Source: PALSA-894 sp963734185 (lineage in GTDB: Bacteria; Pseudomonadota; Alphaproteobacteria; Rhizobiales; Xanthobacteraceae). Taken from it: a stretch of 64,000 bases of DNA. The notes under the pieces are model-generated. The model worked only from the letters and a program-made list of their open reading frames with translations, had not been told where the DNA came from and did no database searches. This document shows, piece after piece, positions 34,268 to 42,170 of the stretch. The stretch lies in assembly GCA_963734185.1 (NCBI GenBank), contig CAVTGA010000001.1, positions 3,065,898 through 3,129,897 of the forward strand, read 5' to 3'. Numbering within the stretch: the first letter of the stretch is position 1; every line of letters begins with the position of its first letter. The translations under genes and the position numbers were made by a program.

Positions 34268-37200
34268 ATGAAGTCCGATACTCCCTTTCGCAAAGGGGCT
34301 GGGCAGTTGCGCGCCGCCGCGCAGGCCCCGACCGTGCTCGGCATCATCATGGTCGGCCTGATCTGGGCCAGCCTCAGCTATCATCTGAGCGTCGAACGGA
34401 GTGCTGCCGAGAGCGCGGCGGTGCAGAACTCCACGAATCTCGCGCGCGCGTTCGGAGAGCACGTCTCCAGCTCGCTCAGCGATATCGACCGATCACTCAA
34501 GGTGATGCGGCGCAGCTACATGCTCTATCCCGATGGGTTCGACTTCGGGGATTGGATCCACGGCAGCCTGCTGGCGGATGACCTCATCCTGCAGCTCTCG
34601 GTGATCGGCCCGGACGGATACCTCAAACAGAGCAGCATCGCGTCGCAATCGCACAGCCGGATCGACCTGCGCGACCGCGAGCATTTCCGTGCTCATCTCG
34701 ACTTGAAAAAAGACGAGTTGTTCATCAGCAAGCCGGTCCTCGGGCGCGCGTCCGGCAAATGGTCGGTGCAGCTCTCGCGCCGGATGTCGAACGCCGATGG
34801 ATCGTTCGGCGGCGTGATGGTCGCGTCAATCGACCCGGACGCTTTCAGGCGGGTGCTCACCTCGGTCGATATCGGCGCCGAGGGCTTCATCAGCATCATT
34901 GGAACCGACGGGATCCTGCGCGCCGTCGGGCGACGCGACGCCGGTCGGCTCGGCGTGGACCTGTCGAGGACGCCTCTGTTCGAGCACTACCGCAACAGAC
35001 CGCAAGGCTGGTTCTATGTGTCGAGCACGGTGACCGACCGCGTTCCGCGGCTGCTCACGTACCGGGCCATCCCGGACTACCCGCTCCTCATCGCCGTGGG
35101 TGTTTCCACCGACGACATCTTCGCAAAGATAGAGGCCAAGCGGCGCGCGTACTATGCCGTCGCGACGATCCTCACCGTCCTGATCCTGATCGTCGTCGTG
35201 GCCAGCATGCGGCAACGCATGGCGCAGCAGCGCATCTCCGAGGACCTGCGCCTCCAGAACATCCGGTTCGACATCGCGTTGCGCAACATGGGCCAGGGCC
35301 TGTGCGTGTTCGACGCCGAGAAAAAACTCGCCGTATGCAACGAGCGTTACGCGACGATGTACCAGCTGCCGCCGGAGCTGCAGCGGGCCGGGACGCCGCA
35401 TACCGAGATCATCGCGCATCGCATCGCGCACGGCATCCTCAAGGGGGAGAGCGACGCTGACGCGGTGCAGCGCAAGCTCCTGGCCCTGGCGCAGCTGCCG
35501 GCCGCCGCGCGATCGGTCCGGGTCGACGAGCTCGCGAACGGGCACCTGATCTCCATCGCGCGCGAGCCGATCGAAGGCGGCGGCTGGGTTGCGACCCATG
35601 AGGACATCACCGAGCGCAAGCGCGCCGAATGGGAGCTCGATCGGGCGCGGCGATTTCTCGATACCGTCATCGAGAACGTCCCGATGCCGATCGTCGTCAA
35701 GGACCCGGAGACACGGAAGTTCCTCCTGGTCAATCGCGCCTACGAGACCTTCATCGGGATGCCGCGCGAGAAGCTGATCGGCGTCACCGCGCACGACCTG
35801 TTCCCCGCGGACCAGGCCGACCTGATCGACAGGTTCGATACCGAGGCGTTGAATCTCGGCGAGCGCAAGGTGACGGCCGAGCTCGAGTTGGACAGCGCCG
35901 AGACCGGGTCGCGTATCTGCACGACGACGCGGCTGGTCGTGCGCGACGAGCGCGACAGGCCGCGGTACCTGATCGTGGTCATCGAGGACGTCACGGAACG
36001 AAAGAAGACGGAGTCGCAGATTGCGCACATGGCGCACCACGACCCGCTGACCGGCCTGCTCAACCGCACGCGCTTTGCCGAGCGCCTCGAGCAGGCGCTC
36101 ACCCAGGTTCGGCGCGGGGGGCAGGTCGCGGTGCTGCTGCTCGACCTCGACCATTTCAAGCATATCAACGACACGGCCGGCCACCTGATCGGCGACAACG
36201 TGCTCAAGACCGTTGCGGCGCGCCTGCGCAGCTGCGTCCGGGAGACCGATACGGTCGCGCGCCTCAGCGGCGACGAATTCGCGATCATCCAGACCGGCGT
36301 GGAGAAGTCGGCCGACGTCACGGTCCTGGCGGAGCGGATCCAGAATGCGATCAAGCAGCCGTTCGATCTTGCCGGCCTGCATGCCGCCGTCAACGTGAGC
36401 ATCGGCATTTCGCGCGCTCCGGACGATGCGGCCGATCCGACCGAGCTGATGAAGAAGGCGGATCTCGCCCTCTACAAGGCCAAGACCGACGGGCGCGCCA
36501 CCTATTGCTTCTTCGAAGCGGAGATGGATGCGCGCGCGAAGGCGCAGCGCAAGCTGGAGGCCGATCTGCGCAATGCGCTCGCCGACGGCGAGTTCGAATT
36601 GCACTATCAACCGGTGGTGAATGTACGGGACAACGAGATCGTCGGCCTGGAGGCGCTGCTGCGCTGGCGCCATCCCGAACGCGGGCTGATCTCGCCCGGC
36701 GAATTCGTTGCGATGGCGGAGGAGACCGGCCTGATCATCCCGCTCGGCGAGTGGGTCCTGCGGCGGGCGTGCTCCGACGCGGTGAACTGGCCGGACACGG
36801 TCAGGATCGCGGTCAACCTGTCGCCGGTCCAGTTCAAGAGCCAGAAGCTGGTGCAGACGGTGATCGACGCGCTCGCCGCAACCGGCGTCGCGCCGCATCG
36901 CCTGGAGCTCGAGCTGACCGAGGCGGCCCTCTTGAGCAACGACCGGCACAACATCGCGGCGCTCGAGCAGATGCGGCAGCTCGGCGTGCGCGTCGTGATG
37001 GACGACTTCGGGACCGGCTATTCGTCGCTCAACTACCTGCGCAGCTTCCCGTTCGACAAGATCAAGATCGACCGTTCATTCGTGAGCGACCTTACGAGCG
37101 GAAACGAGATCTCGCTGGCGATCGTCGGGGCGGTGGTGTCGCTGGCCCGGACCCTGCAGGTGGCGACGGTCGCGGAAGGCATCGAAACCGAGATGCAGCT

Positions 37201-37324
37201 CGAGCTCATCCGCGCCGCCGGCTGCAACGAGTACCAGGGCTTCCTGTTCAGTCGGCCGCTCCCGGCGGCGCAGATCGACGCGATGCTGGCAAAGCGTGCG
37301 AGGCGGGCGGTGGGGGTGGCGTAG
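34268..37324 (+). CDS. membrane sensor with Cache, PAS, GGDEF and EAL domains
   Basis: A 1018-residue c-di-GMP enzyme. Residues about 23-40 form a first membrane helix (VLGIIMVGLIWASLSY), 50-285 a periplasmic Cache-type sensor, about 290-312 a second helix (AVATILTVLILIVVVAS). Two PAS domains follow (ALRNMGQGLCVFDAEKKLAV and IENVPMPIVVKDPETRKF). The GGDEF domain at about 585-750 has RLSGDEFAII, SGDEF instead of GGDEF, so cyclase activity may remain or be weak. The EAL domain at about 760-1010 is intact: GLEALLRWRHPE, ELTEAAL, DDFGTGYSSLNYL. It probably hydrolyses c-di-GMP in response to an external ligand. Its last 56 bases are copied beyond the hipBA genes (39419-39474). Confidence 0.93.
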   Translation: MKSDTPFRKGAGQLRAAAQAPTVLGIIMVGLIWASLSYHLSVERSAAESAAVQNSTNLARAFGEHVSSSLSDIDRSLKVMRRSYMLYPDGFDFGDWIHGSLLADDLILQLSVIGPDGYLKQSSIASQSHSRIDLRDREHFRAHLDLKKDELFISKPVLGRASGKWSVQLSRRMSNADGSFGGVMVASIDPDAFRRVLTSVDIGAEGFISIIGTDGILRAVGRRDAGRLGVDLSRTPLFEHYRNRPQGWFYVSSTVTDRVPRLLTYRAIPDYPLLIAVGVSTDDIFAKIEAKRRAYYAVATILTVLILIVVVASMRQRMAQQRISEDLRLQNIRFDIALRNMGQGLCVFDAEKKLAVCNERYATMYQLPPELQRAGTPHTEIIAHRIAHGILKGESDADAVQRKLLALAQLPAAARSVRVDELANGHLISIAREPIEGGGWVATHEDITERKRAEWELDRARRFLDTVIENVPMPIVVKDPETRKFLLVNRAYETFIGMPREKLIGVTAHDLFPADQADLIDRFDTEALNLGERKVTAELELDSAETGSRICTTTRLVVRDERDRPRYLIVVIEDVTERKKTESQIAHMAHHDPLTGLLNRTRFAERLEQALTQVRRGGQVAVLLLDLDHFKHINDTAGHLIGDNVLKTVAARLRSCVRETDTVARLSGDEFAIIQTGVEKSADVTVLAERIQNAIKQPFDLAGLHAAVNVSIGISRAPDDAADPTELMKKADLALYKAKTDGRATYCFFEAEMDARAKAQRKLEADLRNALADGEFELHYQPVVNVRDNEIVGLEALLRWRHPERGLISPGEFVAMAEETGLIIPLGEWVLRRACSDAVNWPDTVRIAVNLSPVQFKSQKLVQTVIDALAATGVAPHRLELELTEAALLSNDRHNIAALEQMRQLGVRVVMDDFGTGYSSLNYLRSFPFDKIKIDRSFVSDLTSGNEISLAIVGAVVSLARTLQVATVAEGIETEMQLELIRAAGCNEYQGFLFSRPLPAAQIDAMLAKRARRAVGVA

Positions 37325-37326
37325 GC
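37271..37326 (+). repeat. 56-bp direct repeat, left copy (3' end of the GGDEF/EAL gene)
   Basis: CAGATCGACGCGATGCTGGC ... GGTGGCGTAGGC, encoding the C-terminal QIDAMLAKRARRAVGVA and stop. The right copy at 39419-39474 differs at four positions. The hipBA genes lie between the two copies. Confidence 0.8.
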
Positions 37327-37441
37327 TGTAATTGAAAATCAACAGCGCGCTTTGCCAGCTATCACCTGCCGGTGGGTTGCCGCCCCTCGTCACGTCCAGC
37401 AGGTCGGCTTCGGGTGCGCTTGTCGATCCTGATCTGAGTGA

Positions 37442-38719
37442 TCAGGCGGGAGCGCCCTTGGCATCCGCGAATCGGGCGCGTGTCAGGCCGCAGCGATCGT
37501 TCAAGAGACTTATGATTCGCTCGATGATAGGCTTGTCGAGGCCTCGCTTCTTGAACTCGTCATGCAATGCCGTTGCCGCGGCTGGCAGGCGCTGGGCTAG
37601 ATCGAGTACCCTGCGGCGCACCTGCGGGGCCGAAAGATCCGCCTCCTTTGCGAAGCGTTCCCAGTGCCGAGGCATGACCTCCTGGAACTCGTCGTAACCA
37701 CCGATTTTCATCGCCATCTTGGCAGTCAGCTCCGGATAGACCGCTGTACTTAGCAAGTCGTAAAAGGGCGCAAGCGTGGTCCCGCCGTCTCCGTAAAGGA
37801 GCGAATAGTTCTTGGCGTGAGCGTCGTGGTTCCCGATGAACGTGTTGAAGATTACGCCATCAAGGAGCCTCGGCAGGTACAACGCGGCCGGTCGCGTGGC
37901 CTTTCGCGCGAGAGCAAAACAATCCGCGAGGGACGGCCCGCCCTCGTTCTGGTACTTGTATTCGGGTGCGACGCCGAGCGCTTGACAGAAGTCTTCCTGA
38001 TGGAAGCGCCGCGGTCGGCCGTCGGCGCCTGCAACTCGGTCATAGCGCGTGACGAGCAGATAAGGTCGGCCCTCGACCGAACGAATTTCGGACGCAACGG
38101 CATCGAGATTGGCCGCCTTGGCAAGCGCAAGGCAAAAGCCCTCATTGTGGACACTGTCTTCGATCCGCCGGATGGCAGGCTTGAGGATGTGCGAGCTAGG
38201 CGCGCCATGGAGCGGCAAGGCGATGCGACCGGCTACGACAAGAACAGGCAGCTTGTCCTGCGCTCCGGCAAGACTGAGTCGAATCCCCTCCTCGCCGGCA
38301 AGCAACGGTCGCTCGGGGAGCTTGTCGAGAACGGCAGCGAGCTCGTGATCGGTGAGCGGGCGGTAATCGACATTGGTCACCGGATCGATCGGCTTCTCGC
38401 CGACGTGCACCAGGGTGACGGCGCCGGCACACTCGCCGCCGATGGCGTCAAGCAGAGCGAAATCGTTACGCGCCGAGACTCCGAACGCGCGAGCGACCTG
38501 GTCGCGCTTCTCTTGCTCCGGGAGCAAGCCGGCAAAGAAAGGACGTGCCGCGCGGTCATCAAATGGCTCTGGACGTAACGGCAAGGACGCCGATAACGGA
38601 AGGGCATCCGGCCTGCCGAGCCGAGCAGGGTCATAAGTAAAGACGAGCCGTCCCGCTTCCTGATCGAGGCGGCCGACGAGTTCCCCTTGCATCCACACGT
38701 CGAGGCTACGTTCGGGCAT
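37442..38719 (-). CDS. hipA: HipA-family serine/threonine kinase toxin
   Basis: A 425-residue toxin kinase. The N-terminal domain starts RSLDVWMQGELVGRL; SLAGAQDKLP is the ATP-loop/autophosphorylation serine region (SIAGAQEK in E. coli), and the catalytic core NTFIGNHDAHAKNYSLLY plus APFYDLLSTAVYP carries the metal/ATP aspartates. HipA phosphorylates glutamyl-tRNA synthetase or another target, stopping growth until relieved. All key residues appear present. It overlaps hipB by 14 bases and is transcribed after it. Confidence 0.92.
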   Translation of the reverse strand: MPERSLDVWMQGELVGRLDQEAGRLVFTYDPARLGRPDALPLSASLPLRPEPFDDRAARPFFAGLLPEQEKRDQVARAFGVSARNDFALLDAIGGECAGAVTLVHVGEKPIDPVTNVDYRPLTDHELAAVLDKLPERPLLAGEEGIRLSLAGAQDKLPVLVVAGRIALPLHGAPSSHILKPAIRRIEDSVHNEGFCLALAKAANLDAVASEIRSVEGRPYLLVTRYDRVAGADGRPRRFHQEDFCQALGVAPEYKYQNEGGPSLADCFALARKATRPAALYLPRLLDGVIFNTFIGNHDAHAKNYSLLYGDGGTTLAPFYDLLSTAVYPELTAKMAMKIGGYDEFQEVMPRHWERFAKEADLSAPQVRRRVLDLAQRLPAAATALHDEFKKRGLDKPIIERIISLLNDRCGLTRARFADAKGAPA

Positions 38720-38948
38720 CGGTCACCTTGACGTCCGGTACCGAAAGCTCGATTTCAATTCCGAGCGCGGTCAGCACCCGCATGACTTTGCCGATCTGCG
38801 CCGTCGGCTTGCCTTTCTCGATGTCGACAAGGAAGCGCACCCCGACTCCGGCGGAGAGCGCGAGATCGGGTTGCGTCAGGCCGAGGGCGCGCCGGGTATC
38901 GCGGACGATGCATCCCAGTGAAGCAGGGTCGGAAGCAGATTTGAGCAT
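38706..38948 (-). CDS. hipB: HipB-family antitoxin and autorepressor
   Basis: An 80-residue Cro/CI-type helix-turn-helix protein: VRDTRRALGLTQPDLALSAGVGVRFLVDIEKGKPTAQIGKVMRVLTALGIEIEL. It binds HipA and the operon's own operators. Three matching palindromes lie upstream (38954, 39003, 39054). ATG 38948 is six bases from the first operator, so repression would also block ribosome or polymerase access. Confidence 0.9.
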   Translation of the reverse strand: MLKSASDPASLGCIVRDTRRALGLTQPDLALSAGVGVRFLVDIEKGKPTAQIGKVMRVLTALGIEIELSVPDVKVTDART

Positions 38949-38953
38949 ATCAA

Positions 38954-38971
38954 ATTTCCCGAGCGGGAAAT
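38954..38971. promoter_or_regulatory. hipB operator O1 (overlaps the -10 box)
   Basis: Perfect palindrome ATTTCCCG-AG-CGGGAAAT, its centre 14 bases upstream of the hipB ATG. It overlaps the proposed -10 hexamer (38969-38974). Confidence 0.75.
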
Positions 38972-38997
38972 CTAGGCAGGTGGCGGAGCCAAGTCAA
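38969..38997 (-). promoter_or_regulatory. hipBA promoter
   Basis: Reading the minus strand: -35 TTGACT (38997-38992), a 17-base spacer, -10 TAGATT (38974-38969). This is close to the sigma-70 consensus and spaced correctly before hipB; the flanking operators O1 and O2 sit on either side. Confidence 0.65.
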
Positions 38998-39002
38998 TAG
39001 CT

Positions 39003-39022
39003 AATTTCCCGATCGGGAAATT
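39003..39022. promoter_or_regulatory. hipB operator O2
   Basis: A 20-bp perfect palindrome AATTTCCCGATCGGGAAATT, centred 50 bp from O1 (close to five helical turns), just upstream of the -35 box. Confidence 0.75.
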
Positions 39023-39053
39023 TTCATCCACTCAAATCGAACTGGCCTCAAAA

Positions 39054-39071
39054 TAACCCGCTCGGGAAATT
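39054..39071. promoter_or_regulatory. hipB operator O3 (one half degenerate)
   Basis: TAACCCG-CT-CGGGAAATT: the right half matches O1 and O2, the left half is altered. It is centred 49 bp beyond O2. Confidence 0.5.
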
Positions 39072-39526
39072 GAACTGTCGCGCCGCAGAGTGGCGCCACC
39101 CGCCACCCGGGCGGAAGCGTCAAGACGGAGATGCACCACAAGCTCGCCGCGTTCGCGGCGTGCAGGCGCGCGCCGCGCGTCAAGCCGAGGGCAGCACGGT
39201 GGTGCGCGCCGCCGGCGTCGAGGTGCCGGTCGAGCCGGTCAGCCCCGCTTCGCGTATCTCGTGGGCAGCCCGATCAGCGTCGGACTGCCTGTCGAGTTGC
39301 CGCCGCCTCCTAACGTTCGCTTTCGCGGGCGAGGACAGGCTGGACCACGTAGAGGAGTTCGTGCGCAACGCGAGCGTGGTCGTGCGGCTCGTCCGAAACG
39401 CGGTGGGGCAGATCGACGCGATGCTGGCGGCGCGCGCGAGGCGGGCGGTGGGGGTGGCGTAGGCGCGGCTGATGATTTCCAGCACATCCTGCCTTAGCGG
39501 CTTGTCGGAACGCGCAGCTCCCCTCT
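39072..39526. other. gene-free region with a copied EAL gene tail
   Basis: This 455-bp stretch between the hipB operators and the folE end holds no recognisable gene. It contains the right copy of the 56-bp repeat (39419-39474), a plus-strand open frame of about 130 codons ending in that copied tail, and GC-rich sequence of no clear origin. I read it as remnant DNA from a recombination event. Confidence 0.5.
39419..39474 (+). repeat. 56-bp direct repeat, right copy (displaced EAL gene tail)
   Basis: CAGATCGACGCGATGCTGGC then GGCGCGC..., the same 56 bases as 37271-37326 with four changes clustered in positions 21-27. The preceding frame codes for VRNAVGQIDAMLAARARRAVGVA, but upstream similarity to the EAL domain is absent. 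Confidence 0.8.
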
Positions 39527-40174
39527 TCATAGTGGTACCGCACCGCGCAAGTTGATGGCGGACAGAAACTCGTGACGCGTTTCAGGCCTGTTGCGAAATA
39601 CACCTGACATTTGGCTGGTCACCATCGTGACTCCCAATTTATGCACGCCTCGCGTTGTCATGCATTGGTGTGCAGCTTCGATTACGACCGCCACGCCATG
39701 AGGCTTGAGCACATTGCTCAAGCAGGCGGCGATTTCGGCGGTCATCTTTTCCTGAATTTGAAAGCGCTTCGCGTAGACATCGACGAGCCGGGCGAGCTTC
39801 GAGATTCCAACGACCCGTTTGCGCGGAAGATAGCCGATGTGGGCTCGGCCGATGATGGGTGCCAAGTGATGCTCGCAATGCAACTCGAATGGAATATCCC
39901 GCAGCACGACAATTTCATCGTAGCCCGCAACCTCTTCGAATGTCCGGCTTAGGTACTCGCGCGGGTCCTGGTCATAGCCGGAGAACCATTCTTCATAGGC
40001 GCGAACGACCCGAGCGGGCGTGCCCAACATTCCCGGACGCTTTGGATTGTCGCCAGCCCACCGGATGAGCGTCCGCACGGCGTCCTCGGCATCCAAGCGC
40101 GATGGCCGATCCCTCGCCGTCAGCCTGCCTGCTTTTGACTTCCCCTTCCGCTCAGCGGTAGCAGCCGTCGCCAT
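39527..40174 (-). CDS. folE: GTP cyclohydrolase I
   Basis: A 215-residue FolE that converts GTP to dihydroneopterin triphosphate, the first step of folate and pterin synthesis. Zinc-binding residues are visible in HCEHHLAPIIGRAHIGYLP (Cys and His) and QCMTTRGV (second Cys). KLARLVDVYAKRFQIQEKMTAEIA and FEEVAGYDEIVVLRDI are usual FolE segments. The start at ATG 40174 is supported by GGAGTGAG six bases upstream; the open frame runs far upstream without protein-like sequence. It diverges from the phosphoesterase gene. The gene may be a second genomic copy. Confidence 0.95.
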   Translation of the reverse strand: MATAATAERKGKSKAGRLTARDRPSRLDAEDAVRTLIRWAGDNPKRPGMLGTPARVVRAYEEWFSGYDQDPREYLSRTFEEVAGYDEIVVLRDIPFELHCEHHLAPIIGRAHIGYLPRKRVVGISKLARLVDVYAKRFQIQEKMTAEIAACLSNVLKPHGVAVVIEAAHQCMTTRGVHKLGVTMVTSQMSGVFRNRPETRHEFLSAINLRGAVPL

Positions 40175-40450
40175 GTGGCTCACTCCAATTGTTGGCTCCG
40201 CGTCGGTCCGCTTGGCGCGCAGCTTTACAGTTTCTTCTGCTCTGCTCTTGGGATGATTGTAGTTCGCGAAACTGTACGGCGTAAGCCTTGCGGTACGAGC
40301 TGTAGCGGCTGGACTGTGTAACCGCATCATCGATCCGCGTCGACGTCGTATTCGCTGGCGAAACCGGGTAGCATCGGGCGCGTCGTGCGGCCGGAGCGGG
40401 CGCAGTGTCATTGTTCGGGCTGTTCGGCGTGTGTCTTTGGAGGGTATCAC

Positions 40451-41953
40451 GTGAAGACCAAGTTGATCGCGTTCGCAATCCTCTGCGCGCTCGCCACGCC
40501 CCAGGCGGCGCAGACGCAAGAGGATCTCGCCAAGATCAGGACGATCGTCGTGATCTACGCCGAGAACCGGAGCTTCGATCACCTGTACGGTTTCTTCCCC
40601 GGCGCGAACGGCATCGCCGACGCGACGGCGGAACAGAAAACCCAGCTCGACCACGACGGCAAGCCGCTGCCGCATCTGACGATCTTCGGCCCCGACGGCA
40701 AGCCGGACAACCGCTTTCCCAAGATGCCGAACACGCCGTTCCGCATCGACGCGCCGCCGATCAACATAGGGCTCGACAAGGTCGCGTCGAGCCCGATCCA
40801 TGCCTTCTATCACAACCAGGAACAGATCAACGGCGGGCGCAACAACATGTTCGCCGCGATGTCGACCGTCGGCGGATGGGTCATGGGCTATTTCGACGGC
40901 AGCCGGTTGCGCATGTGGCAATGGGCCAAGGACTACACGCTCGCGGACAATTTCTTCATGGCGGCGTTCGGCGGCTCCTATCTCAATCACCAATGGCTGA
41001 TCTGCGCCTGCACGCCGCGCCACGTGACCGCGACCGATGCGATGTTCGCGGTGCTCGACGAGAACGGAAAGCTGCTGAAGAAACCGGGCTCACCCTCGGC
41101 GGCGGAGGGGGCGGTTCAGGTGTTCAGCGGCGGGCTCGGCGGTCAGGTGACCCCGGACGGCTATTCGGTCAACACCTCGCAGCCGCCCTATCAGCCGAGC
41201 GGCATTGCGCCGGCTCCCGGCGGCGATCCCGCGTTGGCCGATCCCAACGGGACCGCGCAATTGGGCGCGCCGGTGCCGCCGCGCAACGCGCGGACGATCG
41301 GCGACACACTGTCCGCCAAAGGCGTGACGTGGGCATGGTATGCGGGCGCCTGGAATCTCGCGCTCGAAGACGGCCGCCTGCCGCAACAGCAGCGCAAGAT
41401 CATCTACAAGCGCGACGACAACAGCCCGAACTTCCAGCCGCACCACCAGCCGTTCAACTATTTCGTCCGCTTTGCGCCCGGCACGGCCGATCGCGCCAAG
41501 CACCTCAAGGACGGCGAGGACTTTCTCGCGGCGATCGATGCAGGGACATTGCCGCAGGTCGCCTTCTACAAGCCGACCGGCCGGCTGACGCAGCACCCCG
41601 CCTATACGGATCTGGTGAGCGGAGACGAACACATCGCCGACCTGCTCGAACGGCTCAAGAAGAGCCCGCAGTGGAACGACATGGCGGTGATCGTGACCTA
41701 CGACGAGAATGGTGGCTTTTGGGATCACGTGACGCCGCCGCGCGGCCCCGGCGCGGGCGACCGCTTCGGCCCCGGCACGCGCATTCCCGCCCTGATCATT
41801 TCGCCCTATGCGAAGCGCGGCTTCGTCGACAAGACCCACTACGACACGACCTCGATCCTGAAATTCATCACGCGCCGGTTCGCCCTGGAGCCGCTCGCCG
41901 GCGTGCGCGAGAAAGCCGGCGATCTCACGCCTGCATTCGATTTCCAGCAGTGA
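40451..41953 (+). CDS. acid phosphatase / phospholipase C family phosphoesterase (AcpA-like)
   Basis: A 500-residue exported hydrolase. The GTG start has GGAGG seven bases upstream; a signal peptide (LIAFAILCALATPQAAQ) leads to RTIVVIYAENRSFDHLYGFFPGANGI, the AcpA/PLC motif with the metal-binding Asn/Glu and nucleophile region. Downstream blocks FMAAFGGSYLNHQWLICACTP, TYDENGGFWDHVTPP and TRIPALIISPYAKRGF complete the family pattern. It removes phosphate from organic esters in the periplasm. It is convergent with the long minus-strand operon, with a tRNA remnant in the gap. Substrate (acid phosphatase or phospholipase) is not resolved. Confidence 0.9.
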   Translation: MKTKLIAFAILCALATPQAAQTQEDLAKIRTIVVIYAENRSFDHLYGFFPGANGIADATAEQKTQLDHDGKPLPHLTIFGPDGKPDNRFPKMPNTPFRIDAPPINIGLDKVASSPIHAFYHNQEQINGGRNNMFAAMSTVGGWVMGYFDGSRLRMWQWAKDYTLADNFFMAAFGGSYLNHQWLICACTPRHVTATDAMFAVLDENGKLLKKPGSPSAAEGAVQVFSGGLGGQVTPDGYSVNTSQPPYQPSGIAPAPGGDPALADPNGTAQLGAPVPPRNARTIGDTLSAKGVTWAWYAGAWNLALEDGRLPQQQRKIIYKRDDNSPNFQPHHQPFNYFVRFAPGTADRAKHLKDGEDFLAAIDAGTLPQVAFYKPTGRLTQHPAYTDLVSGDEHIADLLERLKKSPQWNDMAVIVTYDENGGFWDHVTPPRGPGAGDRFGPGTRIPALIISPYAKRGFVDKTHYDTTSILKFITRRFALEPLAGVREKAGDLTPAFDFQQ

Positions 41954-41980
41954 GAAATCGGGAAAATTCACGCGACAGGC

Positions 41981-42034
41981 TGGCGCGCCCGGAAAGATTT
42001 CGAACTTCCGACCCCCAGATTCGCAGTCTGATGC
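41981..42034 (-). pseudogene. tRNA-Arg remnant, 3' half
   Basis: Minus strand: GCATCAGACTGCGAATCTGG, then GGGTCGGAAGTTCGAAATCTTTCCGGGCGCGCCA. It has the anticodon arm (loop CTGCGAA, anticodon GCG), a T-arm with one extra base, and a 3' acceptor strand with CCA, but no matching D-arm or 5' acceptor. It is closely related to the intact tRNA at 15308. Fragments of this sort are left where islands insert into tRNA genes. Confidence 0.7.
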
Positions 42035-42170
42035 ACCAGCACATCGGACCGGGAGTTGAATCCGGCCGACGAAATCCCCCGAGTTATCGAACGGCCCGTA
42101 GTAGCGCCGGCGATCTTTGGACGCTTGCTCAACACCGCATTCCGGTGGCGGACGCGCGCGTGCGCTGCGG

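Noticed and set aside
36270..36290. SGDEF in place of GGDEF as a sign of a dead cyclase
   Set aside because: Ser in the first position is found in active cyclases, so inactivity cannot be claimed.
39070..39462. 130-codon plus-strand frame as a new gene
   Set aside because: Only its last 17 residues resemble a protein (the copied EAL tail); the remainder shows no family features or ribosome-binding site.
41951..41975. Further HipB-like half-site (ATCGGGAAAATT) after the phosphoesterase gene
   Set aside because: Only one imperfect half; expected by chance.
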